Below, piece by piece: positions 8,837 through 18,889 of a DNA stretch of 64,000 nt (the first letter of the stretch is position 1; every line of letters starts with the position of its first letter). The stretch comes from Streptococcus parasanguinis CC87K (GTDB lineage: Bacteria > Bacillota > Bacilli > Lactobacillales > Streptococcaceae). The stretch is from positions 277,078-341,077 of the forward strand of contig NZ_KI669402.1 of NCBI RefSeq assembly GCF_000507765.1. Reading direction: 5' to 3'. The notes under the pieces are model-generated. The model was not told the origin of the DNA. It ran no database searches and saw nothing but the letters and a program-made list of their open reading frames with translations. A program made the translations under genes and the position numbers.

Positions 8837-9082
8837 GAGAGCGTAGAGAAACGAATCTTTTATAAAATCCAATCAATTCTTTAAAAATTATACTCGTTAT
8901 AGTTATTCAGTCATCTAATGAAACTTTCCGCCGTGAGAAAAGTGCCTGAAACGACTCAGTTTCAGGCACTCGGAATTATTGAGACCTTAGGCTCAATAAT
9001 TAGTCATGGAACTTCATAGAAGTTCGCTGACGTCCGTACTCACCTAAGGAAAGTTTTTTAAGAAGACTTTGTCTTCAATCTC

Positions 9083-9112
9083 AACAATTCCTAGAGCAGG
9101 GATTGTTTTTTT
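9083..9112 (+). terminator. Terminator reading out of the DUF1846 gene
   Basis: Plus-strand stem AACAATTCC / GGGATTGTT (one G-T pair) followed by seven T; right end of the hairpin element. Confidence 0.7.
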
Positions 9113-9131
9113 ATGATGCAAAGAAGAGAGA

Positions 9132-9941
9132 CTATTTGACGGCATCCCATAATTGGCGAATTGGCTTTCTTTGAACAGGGTCCACAAAATGAGGAGCAAT
9201 TTCATTCAAAGACTCTAGGACAAAGGCACGTTCTGCCACATAAGGATGTGGCAAGATCAAGCTCGGACTGTAACAAATGGTGTCCTCCATATAGAGCAGA
9301 TCTAGATCGATCACACGTGGCCCCCACTTGACCTCACGGACACGCCCCATTTCCTGCTCAATGGCAAGTAAGGTCTCTAATAAATCCTCTGGGGTCATCC
9401 AGGTTTCAACCTCTGCCACCTGATTCAAAAAGGTGTCCTGCTCCACTCCTCCCCAGGGTTCTGTTTCAATCCTTGTGGATGTCTGAAGAAGGCGAATGCC
9501 TCGATCCTTGAGTTTTTCTAGCGCCGTCTCTAGTTGCAGTTGTTTATCTCCCATATTGGTGCCAAGCCCAATAAAGGCCCGTTTTTTCTCCCGTTCGATT
9601 GTCACCGAACAAGTCTCGAGTGGCAAGGGAACAGGAGCCCAAGGTTTTTTCAACTCCAGACGAACTTTTTCTACGAAGGCATAGCTTTCGAAAATCTTTT
9701 GAACCAATTGAAAGGCCACCGTTTCAATCAGATCAATCTTTTCTGCCTGCATCCACTCGGTCAACTGTTCCGCCAAGATCCCGTAATGGATCGAAGCTTC
9801 CAAATCACCTGTGCGGGCAGCACGAGTCATCTCATAATCTACCCATAGGTCTAGGACAAAGCGTTGTCCTAATTCTTTTTCTGCTGGGAAAACACCGTGA
9901 TAGGCGTATACCTCTAAGTCCTTGATCCGTAATTGATCCAC
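9132..9941 (-). CDS. folBK (sulD): Bifunctional dihydroneopterin aldolase / HPPK (SulD type)
   Basis: 269 residues starting at GTG ([16 protein letters not shown]), placed by AGAGGTGA five bases upstream and by the matching start of pneumococcal SulD. Residues 1-115 are FolB ([35 protein letters not shown]), which cleaves dihydroneopterin to 6-hydroxymethyl-dihydropterin. Residues 120-269 are FolK ([40 protein letters not shown]), which pyrophosphorylates that product for FolP. The fusion is a streptococcal feature. Last gene of the folate operon. Confidence 0.94.
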   Translation of the reverse strand: MDQLRIKDLEVYAYHGVFPAEKELGQRFVLDLWVDYEMTRAARTGDLEASIHYGILAEQLTEWMQAEKIDLIETVAFQLVQKIFESYAFVEKVRLELKKPWAPVPLPLETCSVTIEREKKRAFIGLGTNMGDKQLQLETALEKLKDRGIRLLQTSTRIETEPWGGVEQDTFLNQVAEVETWMTPEDLLETLLAIEQEMGRVREVKWGPRVIDLDLLYMEDTICYSPSLILPHPYVAERAFVLESLNEIAPHFVDPVQRKPIRQLWDAVK

Positions 9942-9966
9942 TCTGTTCACCTCTTATAGCCAGCCA

Positions 9967-10521
9967 TTAGTGGCCCATGAGTTTATAGGCTTCATTTTTT
10001 AAGTCTTTATCTGTCGCAAGCAGTCCACGCGCAGCAGTTGTCACTGTAGCGGTCCCAGGTTTACGGACACCACGCATGTTCATACACATATGCTCTGCTT
10101 CTACCCAGACAAGTGCTCCTTGTGCTCCAAGATATTCCATCAAGGCATCTGCGATTTCTACCGTCAAACGTTCCTGAATCTGTGGTTTTTTAGCGTAAAC
10201 TTCGACCGTACGAGCCAGTTTGGAAAGCCCAGCCACACGGCCATTTGGAATGTAGGCAATGTGCACTTTTCCATAAAATGGTAAAAAGTGATGCTCACAC
10301 ATGGAATGGAAGAAGATATCCTTCTCGACCACCATATTGTTATCAATGATTTCAAATGATTTAGACAGGTGCTCTTCTGCTGTCTGCCCTAATCCTGCAA
10401 AGATTTCTTGGTACATCTTGGCAATGCGGGTCGGCGTTTCCTGAAGTCCCTCACGGTTCTCATCTTCACCGACTGCCTCGATGATCATTTTCACTGCTTC
10501 TTCAATTTTCTTTGTATCCAT
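9967..10521 (-). CDS. folE: GTP cyclohydrolase I
   Basis: 184 residues, standard length for FolE. Zinc and substrate-site motifs are present: [10 protein letters not shown] (Cys and His ligands), [23 protein letters not shown] and [13 protein letters not shown] (second Cys ligand). It converts GTP to dihydroneopterin triphosphate, the first step of folate synthesis, in the cytoplasm as a homodecamer. Third in the folP-folC-folE-folBK operon, eight bases after the folC stop. The phosphatase step between FolE and FolB is not encoded here. Confidence 0.96.
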   Translation of the reverse strand: MDTKKIEEAVKMIIEAVGEDENREGLQETPTRIAKMYQEIFAGLGQTAEEHLSKSFEIIDNNMVVEKDIFFHSMCEHHFLPFYGKVHIAYIPNGRVAGLSKLARTVEVYAKKPQIQERLTVEIADALMEYLGAQGALVWVEAEHMCMNMRGVRKPGTATVTTAARGLLATDKDLKNEAYKLMGH

Positions 10522-10529
10522 ATCATCTC

Positions 10530-11840
10530 CTAGTTGGATTTTTCTGTTTTTAATAAATAAGGTCGTACCTGGCTAAGGAAGTAGAGCGACCCCGTTACAA
10601 TGAGGAGCTCATTGCCTTCAGCTTGCCAGTTTTGTAGAAACTCTTGCCAGTTGACTTCCTCAAGCTGATGGTTTTTCGCAGCAGCTCTTATCTCTTCTTG
10701 AGAATAAGCTCTTGGATCTTCAAAGCTCGTGAGGATCAAGCGACTATTTTCTAGTTCCTGCCACTGAATGAGCATCTCTTCTAAGGCTTTGGTCCGGATG
10801 CAGGTAAAAAGAATGGTCTTATTTTGACTTGGGAACAGTTCCCGAAGACTTGCGATCAAAGGCGCAACGGCATGGGGGTTATGGGCCCCATCTAGTAAGA
10901 TCATGGGATTTTGCGAGACCACTTCCATCCGGCCAGGCCAGACGACTTGATGCAAGGCCTCATCCACTAACTCTCTTGACAAGAGTTCACGCCCTTCTCT
11001 TTCAAAAAGTACATCACAGATACTGATCGCAAGAGCTGCATTTCTAGCCTGGTGATGACCTAAGAGCGCTACTTGATAGGAGGCTGTTTCTCTTTTGGAA
11101 CTGTGATAAGAAAAGGATTGGCCCGATAGACAAGAGGCCTCTAGCTCAACTTGGTAATCTCTGTCATAGGCTGTTATCGGTGCCTGCTTCTGAATCGCAA
11201 TGCCTTCAATGACTTGGCTGGCTTCTGCTTCTAATTTCCCTAGAACCAGAGGAATTCCTGGCTTAATGATGCCTGCCTTTTCACGGGCGATGGAAGCCAG
11301 ATCTGGCCCAAGAAGGGCGACATGATCCAAGCCAATCGAAGTGATCGCCGTCAGAACAGGCTGACAGACATTGGTACTGTCTAGTCGTCCCCCCATACCG
11401 ACTTCCATGATCACATAATCCAGCTCCTCGTGAGCAAAATAATCATAGGCGATGGCCGTCATCACTTCAAATTCCGTCAACCCTTGAAAAACAGCCCTTG
11501 ATTGTTCAGCTTCCAGGAGTTGCTGGTAACTATCCAGGTAGGTTTGCAGGTCTTGATCCGAAATGGCTTCGCCATTAATGGTGATTTGGTCATTGTAATG
11601 GATCAGATAAGGAGAGGTAAAGACTCCAACTCGTAAACCTGCCTGCCTCAAGAGTTGGGACAAGGTGGCAATGGTAGAGCCTTTGCCATTGGTCCCCGCA
11701 ATATGGATGACCCGACAGTCTAGGTGAGGATTTCCTCTCAAAGCCAAGAGAGCTTCCATGCGCTCCAAGCCGAAATGTGGATCTTGGGAACGATAGGCCT
11801 CTAGCCAACGAAGATCCAACTGATGTTCTTTTGTCTTCAT
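10530..11840 (-). CDS. folC: Dihydrofolate synthase / folylpolyglutamate synthase (SulB type)
   Basis: 436 residues, Mur-ligase fold. The P-loop is [10 protein letters not shown] (about residues 47-56), followed by the substrate loop [12 protein letters not shown], the [11 protein letters not shown] catalytic region and [10 protein letters not shown] at the start of the C-terminal domain. It joins glutamate to dihydropteroate and may extend the polyglutamate tail. The start ATG directly follows the folP stop (TAAATG), indicating coupling. Ordinary gene with no visible defects. Confidence 0.94.
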   Translation of the reverse strand: MKTKEHQLDLRWLEAYRSQDPHFGLERMEALLALRGNPHLDCRVIHIAGTNGKGSTIATLSQLLRQAGLRVGVFTSPYLIHYNDQITINGEAISDQDLQTYLDSYQQLLEAEQSRAVFQGLTEFEVMTAIAYDYFAHEELDYVIMEVGMGGRLDSTNVCQPVLTAITSIGLDHVALLGPDLASIAREKAGIIKPGIPLVLGKLEAEASQVIEGIAIQKQAPITAYDRDYQVELEASCLSGQSFSYHSSKRETASYQVALLGHHQARNAALAISICDVLFEREGRELLSRELVDEALHQVVWPGRMEVVSQNPMILLDGAHNPHAVAPLIASLRELFPSQNKTILFTCIRTKALEEMLIQWQELENSRLILTSFEDPRAYSQEEIRAAAKNHQLEEVNWQEFLQNWQAEGNELLIVTGSLYFLSQVRPYLLKTEKSN

Positions 11841-12940
<1,100 letters not shown>

Positions 12941-12943
12941 TTA

Positions 12944-13675
12944 TCATAATTTATCATGGAAGAAAACTCTCCATACTGGCAATAAACAAAGGAGTATGAC
13001 CACCGGATAATAATAAGCTAGCGCATTCAAGGTCATATGAAGGCAAATGTTATACTCGATCCGCTTATAGCGATAAGCCACCCAAGTTAAGATCAAGGAC
13101 ATGCCTCCGTAAGCTACCCACTCCCCTAGGGTACTCGGTCCATGCAAGTACGTAAAAAAGAGAGCACCGGCTAGATAACCGATTGGTTCTGCCCCTCGAA
13201 AGATCAAACGAGGGATAATGGCCCGACAGAGCAGCTCTTCTAGAATCGGAGCAACAAGGATCACGACCATGCCCATAGCAAGAAAAGGAGCATGAGATTG
13301 CAGTTCATTCAGAGCCGCTTGGTTTGCCGTCGTACCACCTGCCTCTTGTTTCAACAAGGGATAGGCGAGCAGGTTATTAGCCATCAACAAGAGAAGAAAA
13401 AGAAAATTTCTCCCCAAAGACGGCCAGGTTATAACCCGAGCATCTAAGTTCTCCAGAGGGCTCTTTTTGATGACTATATAAAAAATAAATAGCACCGCCA
13501 CTGTCACCAAGAGAGTGAGGATAGTGACCCACCTTGCATCCATTCCTTCTTGAAGGGAATAAACCATGGTGATGAGGGGGAATTGTGAGAGAAAGAATAA
13601 GGGCACAAAAAGAAGGAGCCAGAGGGCATTCTTACATAATGGGTGCTTTCGAACAAATGACTGTATATTTTTCAA
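12944..13675 (-). CDS. CPBP family intramembrane metalloprotease
   Basis: 243 residues with about seven or eight membrane helices. The three CPBP (CAAX protease and bacteriocin-processing, Abi) motifs are present: EELLCR (EExxxR, about residue 145), FFTYLHGP (FxxxH) and HMTLNALA (HxxxN). Proteins of this family act in the membrane, some in bacteriocin self-immunity or peptide processing; the role here is not known. It sits between the folate operon and ackA with no bacteriocin gene adjacent. It lies downstream of the ackA terminator and no clear separate promoter is visible. Confidence 0.87.
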   Translation of the reverse strand: MKNIQSFVRKHPLCKNALWLLLFVPLFFLSQFPLITMVYSLQEGMDARWVTILTLLVTVAVLFIFYIVIKKSPLENLDARVITWPSLGRNFLFLLLLMANNLLAYPLLKQEAGGTTANQAALNELQSHAPFLAMGMVVILVAPILEELLCRAIIPRLIFRGAEPIGYLAGALFFTYLHGPSTLGEWVAYGGMSLILTWVAYRYKRIEYNICLHMTLNALAYYYPVVILLCLLPVWRVFFHDKL

Positions 13676-13696
13676 TGGACAACCTCTTTCTTGTAT

Positions 13697-13732
13697 AAAA
13701 TAAGAAGACTGGGGCTTTCGCCTCCAGCCTTC
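13697..13732 (-). terminator. Terminator of ackA
   Basis: Minus-strand hairpin with arms GAAGGCTGGAGGC and GCCCCAGTCTTC (two mismatches) and a GAAA loop, followed by TTATTTTAT. Confidence 0.75.
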
Positions 13733-13747
13733 TCTCTTTATTACAGT

Positions 13748-14941
13748 TTACTGATTTTTGAAACGTTCAACGTCACGCGCAATCACCAACTCTTCATCCG
13801 TTGGAATCACCAATACCTTCACACGGGAATCATCTGTAGAAATATCTCCGACAACTCCAAAGACGTTCTTTTCAGGGTCGACCTTGCAGCCAAACCAGCT
13901 GATTCCATTGATAATAGAAGAACGAACATTTACTGCATTTTCACCGATTCCTGCTGTAAAGATGATGGCATCTGCACCATTCAAGACTGCTAAGTATTGA
14001 CCGATGTATTTTTGCAAACGATCGATAAAGATATCGTAAGCCAATTTAGCTTTTTCGTCTCCATTGTGCATCGCTGTATGGATATCCCGCATGTCACTAG
14101 AAGATCCAGAAACACCCAGAAGACCTGATTCACGATTGAGGATACGGCTGATATCTTCAGGTTTATTGAAATCCTCTGTATGTTCCATCAAGTAAGGAAT
14201 AATCGCTGGATCGAGATCCCCTGTACGGGTTCCCATCATGACTCCACCTAGAGGGGTGAAGCCCATTGAGGTATCGACAGAGATTCCCTTGTCAACCGCT
14301 GTAACAGATACACCATTTCCAACGTGGCAGGTGATCAATTTCAATTCTTCTAATGGTTTTCCAAGAAGTTTAGCAGCTTCACCCGCTACATACTGATGAC
14401 TGGTTCCATGAGCACCGTACTTACGGACCTTATTTTCTGTGTAATATTTGGTTGGAAGAGGGTAACGATAAGCTTTTTCCGGCATGGTTGTATGGAAAGA
14501 AGTATCAAATACCACAACACTGGTAATATTTGGACAAATCTCTCTAAAGGCGCGAATTCCAGCTGCATTTGCAGGATTATGAAGAGGTGCTAACAAAGAC
14601 AATTCTTCTACTTTTCGAAGGACTTCGTCATCTACCAAGGCAGAATCCTTAAAGTATTCTCCACCAGCAACGACGCGGTGGCCCACACCTGTAATCTCAT
14701 CGTAGGATTTGATAATATCAAAACGAATCAAATCATCCAACAAAATTTTTACAGCTTGTGTATGGTCCTGGATATCTAATACTTGTTTTTCAGAGCGTCC
14801 ATCAAATTTAACAGTTGAAATAGAATCTTTCAAACCGATCCGTTCAATCAACCCTTTTGCAAGAACAGTTTCCTCTGGCATTTGGTACAATTGCCATTTC
14901 AAACTAGAGCTTCCTGCATTAATAGAAATTGTTTTCGACAT
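13748..14941 (-). CDS. ackA: Acetate kinase
   Basis: 397 residues, full length. Signature sequences: [14 protein letters not shown] at the N-terminus, [22 protein letters not shown] (catalytic Asp and transition-state region), THVGNG-type loop [12 protein letters not shown] and [10 protein letters not shown]. It makes ATP and acetate from acetyl phosphate in the cytoplasm, the last step of the pyruvate-oxidase or pyruvate-formate-lyase route. It lies downstream of the comG operon and methyltransferase gene, the same order as in pneumococcus, but has its own promoter and a cre-like site. Confidence 0.97.
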   Translation of the reverse strand: MSKTISINAGSSSLKWQLYQMPEETVLAKGLIERIGLKDSISTVKFDGRSEKQVLDIQDHTQAVKILLDDLIRFDIIKSYDEITGVGHRVVAGGEYFKDSALVDDEVLRKVEELSLLAPLHNPANAAGIRAFREICPNITSVVVFDTSFHTTMPEKAYRYPLPTKYYTENKVRKYGAHGTSHQYVAGEAAKLLGKPLEELKLITCHVGNGVSVTAVDKGISVDTSMGFTPLGGVMMGTRTGDLDPAIIPYLMEHTEDFNKPEDISRILNRESGLLGVSGSSSDMRDIHTAMHNGDEKAKLAYDIFIDRLQKYIGQYLAVLNGADAIIFTAGIGENAVNVRSSIINGISWFGCKVDPEKNVFGVVGDISTDDSRVKVLVIPTDEELVIARDVERFKNQ

Positions 14942-14952
14942 ATATTCACCTC

Positions 14953-14967
14953 ATTAAGCGTTTTCAC
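14953..14967 (-). promoter_or_regulatory. cre-like site (CcpA) in the ackA leader
   Basis: Minus strand GTGAAAACGCTTAAT matches 13 of 15 positions of the cre consensus WTGNAANCGNWNNCW. It lies downstream of the ackA -10 box, a position usually associated with repression. Confidence 0.45.
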
Positions 14968-14974
14968 TTCCTCT

Positions 14975-15003
14975 ATTATATCAGATCTTTGATCAAATTT
15001 CAC
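14975..15003 (-). promoter_or_regulatory. ackA promoter
   Basis: Minus-strand GTGAAA, 17-bp spacer, TATAAT (14975-14980), with TGA before the -10 (extended). The -35 lies inside the end of the methyltransferase gene. Confidence 0.7.
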
Positions 15004-15946
15004 TATCCTTTAACCAGTTTTGGAAACTTTCCATAAAGTGAACCACCTGGTCTTGATCCTGGAGATCGGTAAAAGGATAGACAAAGGGCTGAACAGACTC
15101 TTCTTCTTGTTTTCGTAGGACGAAAATCGTCTTAGCATAGGCGGGATTTGAAAAAAGAGATTCTGGCAAGGTCAGCATGGCAAGGATTTGAGCCTTGTCT
15201 GTTAGCCAAGCTTTCAACAGATCACTCTGAGGGCTCGTCAAGAGGTTATTTGGAGCCAAAAAGATGGCTACTCCTTGAGGTTTCAGGTATTTCAGAGCCT
15301 GTTCCATCATGAGGTGATGAGCATAGGTATGGCCTTCGGAGCTCGCCACCTGATAGCGCTGTGCAATCGCATCATCTGGATAATAGCCAATCGGTAAGTC
15401 GCTAACGATCAAGTCACTTTCTTTCAACACTTGTGGACGCACCGCGTCGCCTTGTGCAAAGACAACGCTAGACTCCATCACATCTGCGATACTAGCAGAT
15501 AGATCAATCAAGAGATCATCCACTTCCAATCCTAAGTAATCAATCGTGAGGCGGCTATTGTTGACAATGGTCTCAGCGAGATTTCCGGTTCCACTTCCCA
15601 CTTCTAAGACATCCAATTGGTCGCCTTTGGCCAACTGATCGATCAAAAATGTAATGATAAAACCAATCGCATCTGGTGTGAACTGGTGATTCGCTTGTAA
15701 AGGTTCTGTCTGAGCAGCTTTCATAAAAAGGAATTGGTAGGCTCTGCGCCATTCTTCCTTACTTAAACCTAGTTCTTTTAATTTTTTGCTATTGTTTTTA
15801 ACGATGTCTAGATTCGTCTTGCCATCCAAATACATGGCATTCTGTTCAATTAAGGCGTCATAAAAGTTGGTCGACAATTCATTTTGAATACTTTGAGTGT
15901 TTTCTAATAGATAGGTATAGACTTGTTCAATTTTTTCGAAATTCAT
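14993..15946 (-). CDS. Class I SAM-dependent methyltransferase (YtxK-like)
   Basis: 317 residues. The SAM site is DVLEVGSGTGNLAE (motif I) and the amino-methyltransferase-type catalytic motif is SDLPIGYYP (a variant of the N/DPPY box). The fold is N6-adenine DNA-methylase-like, but there is no target-recognition domain. The gene sits between comGG and ackA, as in other streptococci and in Bacillus (ytxK-ackA). It is often read through with the comG operon. The substrate is unknown. Confidence 0.88.
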   Translation of the reverse strand: MNFEKIEQVYTYLLENTQSIQNELSTNFYDALIEQNAMYLDGKTNLDIVKNNSKKLKELGLSKEEWRRAYQFLFMKAAQTEPLQANHQFTPDAIGFIITFLIDQLAKGDQLDVLEVGSGTGNLAETIVNNSRLTIDYLGLEVDDLLIDLSASIADVMESSVVFAQGDAVRPQVLKESDLIVSDLPIGYYPDDAIAQRYQVASSEGHTYAHHLMMEQALKYLKPQGVAIFLAPNNLLTSPQSDLLKAWLTDKAQILAMLTLPESLFSNPAYAKTIFVLRKQEEESVQPFVYPFTDLQDQDQVVHFMESFQNWLKDSEI

Positions 15947-15976
15947 GATTTCCTCCGCACCCTATCATACCAAAAA

Positions 15977-16435
15977 TTAGTCTTTTTCGCTATTTTCTGA
16001 TGGTTCCTTGGTCTCGTTTAGCGTCTCTTCAGAAGGCGTTTCGCTCCCTGCCTTCTCCTTATCTTTCTGTGTCTTCTTCTTTTCTTTTTGGCTCTTCTTA
16101 CTTTCTTTTTCTTCCCTTACTGGAAGGACAAACTCATAGCTTTCGCCATCCATCTCAGCCTGGGCATGAAGAAAACCAGTATCCTTCTTTAGCTGAACGG
16201 TTCCAGATTTTAAATGAATCTCTGATGTCTTCTCATCACTCTTTCTCTTTTCAAGAGCCATTTGCACCAAAGCATAGGCCTGAAGGCGATCTTGACTCGT
16301 CTTTAAGATTCGTCTTTCCGCAACCTGACGGTGCAGGTAAAACTGAAGCAAGAGACTAAAAATCGCTGCCATCAAGAGAGCGTAAAGCAAGACACCAGCC
16401 TTAACTTTTTTCATTTTGTATCGCTGGTACCACAT
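15977..16435 (-). CDS. comGG: Competence pseudopilus protein ComGG
   Basis: 152 residues from MWYQRYKMKK; this ATG has GGGAG ten bases upstream and matches the MW start of pneumococcal CglG. A single N-terminal membrane helix (KVKAGVLLYALLMAAIFSLL) lacks the usual pilin cleavage Glu, as in other ComGG proteins. The C-terminal 50 residues are a low-complexity Lys/Glu/Ser tail. Minor pseudopilin of the DNA-uptake machine. It overlaps comGF by 35 bases and is the last comG gene. Confidence 0.88.
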   Translation of the reverse strand: MWYQRYKMKKVKAGVLLYALLMAAIFSLLLQFYLHRQVAERRILKTSQDRLQAYALVQMALEKRKSDEKTSEIHLKSGTVQLKKDTGFLHAQAEMDGESYEFVLPVREEKESKKSQKEKKKTQKDKEKAGSETPSEETLNETKEPSENSEKD

Positions 16436-16853
16436 GGTAGACATACTCCCTTTCTAGACCATCTTCAAAATTCAACCGCAGATGAAGCGACTCTCCCTCC
16501 TGCCAAATCTGACTAGAGTGAACCCCTGAAATCATAGGCTGATAGCCCCTGCCCTTATCATCTGTTTTTCGGATATCATCCCCTTTCGATTGACCAATGG
16601 CAATTGGTTTTTGATCCTGAACCAAGTAGATATGATTGTCCGCTACTTTTTCAAAATGACTCCGATCCAATTCCACCTGCAATTGTTGCTGAAAAAGTAT
16701 CCATTCTTCCTGCTTTTGATGTGCCTGGTAGTCCAATTCAGCATGCAGGAGCTTGGTCAAGCCTTGAAAGACCAACACTCCCCCACTGAGCACCAAGAGA
16801 GCGACCAAGGCTTCGAGCAGGGTAAAGGCCTTGACCTTTCCGTTATTCCACAT
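16401..16853 (-). CDS. comGF: Competence pseudopilus minor pilin ComGF
   Basis: 150 residues from MWNNGKVKAFTLLEALV; GGAAGGTGG six bases upstream supports this start, while a longer in-frame version would run far into comGE. Type IV pilin-like N-terminus: KVKAFTLLEALVALLVLSGG, cleaved before the Phe with Glu at position 5. The family signature EWILFQQQLQVELDRSHFEK and KGRGYQPM follow. It overlaps comGE by 11 bases. Minor pilin of the transformation pilus. Confidence 0.9.
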   Translation of the reverse strand: MWNNGKVKAFTLLEALVALLVLSGGVLVFQGLTKLLHAELDYQAHQKQEEWILFQQQLQVELDRSHFEKVADNHIYLVQDQKPIAIGQSKGDDIRKTDDKGRGYQPMISGVHSSQIWQEGESLHLRLNFEDGLEREYVYHVVPAIQNEKS

Positions 16854-17130
16854 GCAGTACCACCTTCCCTTGATGATAGACCGTGAGTTGATCGGCATCT
16901 TTTTCGACTTGAACCTGAATGCCATTGGCCTCTAGATGATTTTGCCCTGTCTGAAGCGCCATTTGAGCGACAGATAAGACCTCTACCTCTTTGAAATCCG
17001 CTAGTCGCTCCTTGCGCGAACGCCGGATCTCCCCTAACAATAAGGTCGTAATCATGGCAAATAAACCCAAGGCTACCAAAGATTCTATGAGAATACTAGC
17101 GGGAACGGATGCTTTTTTTAATTTTCCCAT
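16843..17130 (-). CDS. comGE: Competence pseudopilus minor pilin ComGE
   Basis: 95 residues from the ATG of MGKLKKASVPAS; a TTG six bases upstream would add two residues. The N-terminal helix PASILIESLVALGLFAMIT has the pilin Glu, and VLSVAQMALQTGQN matches streptococcal ComGE. The start lies 35 bases inside comGD with only a weak GGA upstream, so translation is probably coupled. Minor pilin of the transformation pilus. Confidence 0.85.
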   Translation of the reverse strand: MGKLKKASVPASILIESLVALGLFAMITTLLLGEIRRSRKERLADFKEVEVLSVAQMALQTGQNHLEANGIQVQVEKDADQLTVYHQGKVVLHVE

Positions 17131-17506
17131 TTCCAAGCGAAAGCTGATAGGTCACCACTCCTCTCTGTGTCTGAAAGTGAACATTGGCCAGGGATGAATT
17201 GCCACCTGCACGGTCTAAACGAATAGTTTTAGGATCTTGCAAAATGACAGAATCAGGAATCTCCACCGTCTGGTAAGGCGTTTGAATCTTCCTTGCAGTC
17301 ACTTCAACATCCAATTCCGTTTGCCTTGCCAGCGCTATTTTCTGGCTTTCTTGATAGAGGTGTTCAAACTCTGCAAAAAATACTTTTTCTTCCACCTGCT
17401 GAAAGCTCGTCTTGATCGATCCCGATAAGCCCAGATAGATAAAACTGACGATCATCAAGGTCAGAAGAGTCTCCACCAAGGTGAAGGCCTTAATCTGCAA
17501 CCGCAC
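17096..17506 (-). CDS. comGD: Competence pseudopilus minor pilin ComGD
   Basis: 136 residues if translation begins at the GTG of MRLQIKAFTLVETL, which has GGAG six bases upstream; pneumococcal ComGD starts at the same place (134 residues). Pilin motif IKAFTLVETLLTLMIVSF with Glu at +5. RLDRAGGNSSLANVHFQTQ is the conserved ComGD signature. It overlaps comGC by 17 bases and comGE by 35 bases. Minor pilin of the transformation pilus. Confidence 0.87.
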   Translation of the reverse strand: MRLQIKAFTLVETLLTLMIVSFIYLGLSGSIKTSFQQVEEKVFFAEFEHLYQESQKIALARQTELDVEVTARKIQTPYQTVEIPDSVILQDPKTIRLDRAGGNSSLANVHFQTQRGVVTYQLSLGNGKIKKSIRSR

Positions 17507-17807
17507 GAGTTTCTCCACTATTTTTCGCATAATAGGCACGATAAGATTCTGCTTGTTTGTTGGTAATATTTCCATCAGCAATTAGCTTTGATAGAGTGGC
17601 TTGGTCATTGGTATGATTGAGCTCGTACAATTCAGCCTGACTTTCGACCACCTTCACAACCGCTGCATTTCCTGTCTCTTTCACGGAGTCTTTTTGCTTG
17701 GTCAAATTCGGCACAAAGAGCAATAAGAGCACACTGATGATCAATAAGACCACCAACATTTCAATAAGTGTAAAGGCCTTAACCTTATAGGTTTTTAATT
17801 TTTTCAT
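17490..17807 (-). CDS. comGC: Major competence pilin ComGC
   Basis: 105 residues from MKKLKTYKVKAFTLIEML. The class 3 prepilin signal (KVKAFTLIEMLVVLLIISVL) is cut by PilD/ComC before the Phe, leaving the long hydrophobic helix and Glu5. The mature region FVPNLTKQKDSVKETG and VVESQAELYELN matches streptococcal ComGC, the main subunit of the transformation pilus that binds DNA outside the cell. The start overlaps the comGB stop by four bases. Confidence 0.93.
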   Translation of the reverse strand: MKKLKTYKVKAFTLIEMLVVLLIISVLLLLFVPNLTKQKDSVKETGNAAVVKVVESQAELYELNHTNDQATLSKLIADGNITNKQAESYRAYYAKNSGETRAVAD

Positions 17808-18889
17808 AAACGAACCTCCATATTTTGATAAATCGGCAGCAACATGGCTGCATAGAGTAAGACAATCACAAGAGCCACAAAGACAAACACCAAGGGTTGT
17901 ATTACATTCATGGCCTTGTGAACCCGACGAAAGAAATCTTCCCATGTTTTTTCAGCATAGATCTCTAGCTCACTTCCGAGCTTTGATTTGACTTCACCAT
18001 ATTCAATCATAAGAGGCAATTCTTTTTTGAAAAAAGGATACCCCCTGACCGTCTCTGAAAAGGACTGGCCACGATCTAAAGAAAGAGCTAAGTCCCTTCC
18101 AATTTCTTGAAAAAGCTGGGATTTTTGGTCCTGCATCATGGAAAAAATCTGAGTCAATTCCAATCCTTGCCCAATCAGATTGCCCCATTCTCTGGCATAA
18201 TAGGCTGTCAAATAAGCTTGAATCATGCCTTTTCCGAAAGGCAGATGAGACAAGGTTCTAAAAACGTTGATCTTGCCTGACTGGCGGTAATAGAGAAATC
18301 CGAGTAAAAAGAAGGCCACCAGTCCCGCTCCTAAGACCAAAAAGAGTTGGGGGAAGGAACTGATCAATTGCGTCCCAATATTTTGAGCATCCATTTGAGG
18401 AAGCAAATAATTGCGCAAGCCTAGCATAATTAGAACTAAAAATCCAAGCAAGATGAGAGGATAGGTGCTCACCTCGATCAACTTTTTCTTGACCTTGCGC
18501 ATGTTTTCTAGGTAAGCACTGATTTTCTCCAAGCTCAATGCAAGATTGCCATGGAGCTCAGCGAGAGACAGCTGTGTCGTCACTGCATCTGAAAAACCGA
18601 TCCCTGCCATCATCTCTGAAAAACTCCGCCCCCGCGAGAGATCCTCTCGCATCTGGGAAACCAAACGACTCTCCACTAGGTGAGAGCGATCCAGAAAATC
18701 GACAATCTCAGACAGGTGAAAACCACTCGAATAAAGATTCAAAAACAATTCGATGATTTGCTTTTGTTTAGCGGTAGATAATTTTTTCGGCTTGGGCCTG
18801 AGCCAGCTGGATATATCCCGATTGAGCCAAGAGATCCATTTGTTGGTTCCAGCGGCTGGCTGAGTGCTCTTGGTAGTTTTCCGTCGCAA
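17804..18889 (-). CDS. comGB: Competence pilus membrane platform protein ComGB
   Basis: Two GspF/PilC domains with three or four membrane helices (VSTYPLILLGFLVLIMLGL; LFLVLGAGLVAFFLLGF; PLVFVFVALVIVLLYAAM) and the conserved AYYAREWGNLI and EYGEVKSKLGSELEIYAEKTWE stretches. It anchors pilus assembly and couples it to ComGA. The start is uncertain: no ATG lies near the expected position. The TTG used here (361 residues) has a perfect AGGAGGTG upstream but lies deep in comGA, overlapping it by 122 bases; a TTG at 18913 is also possible. Confidence 0.87.
   Translation of the reverse strand: MRRKTTKSTQPAAGTNKWISWLNRDISSWLRPKPKKLSTAKQKQIIELFLNLYSSGFHLSEIVDFLDRSHLVESRLVSQMREDLSRGRSFSEMMAGIGFSDAVTTQLSLAELHGNLALSLEKISAYLENMRKVKKKLIEVSTYPLILLGFLVLIMLGLRNYLLPQMDAQNIGTQLISSFPQLFLVLGAGLVAFFLLGFLYYRQSGKINVFRTLSHLPFGKGMIQAYLTAYYAREWGNLIGQGLELTQIFSMMQDQKSQLFQEIGRDLALSLDRGQSFSETVRGYPFFKKELPLMIEYGEVKSKLGSELEIYAEKTWEDFFRRVHKAMNVIQPLVFVFVALVIVLLYAAMLLPIYQNMEVRL

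Larger units (their letters stand above)
8801..9112. repeat. Nested hairpin element between DUF1846 and the folate operon
   Basis: A 310-bp gene-free stretch built of nested inverted repeats. The ends are near-identical inverted copies about 28 bp long (8813-8840 and 9079-9106, two mismatches). Inside, GAAACTTTCC-GTGAG (8919-8936) pairs with CTCACCTAAGGAAAGT (9040-9054). Local perfect hairpins lie at 8941-8970 (12-bp stem), 8974-9001 (10 bp), 9009-9025 (7 bp) and 9062-9076 (6 bp). It may be a miniature mobile repeat, a structured RNA, or an elaborated bidirectional terminator. No ORF is apparent in it. Confidence 0.7.
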
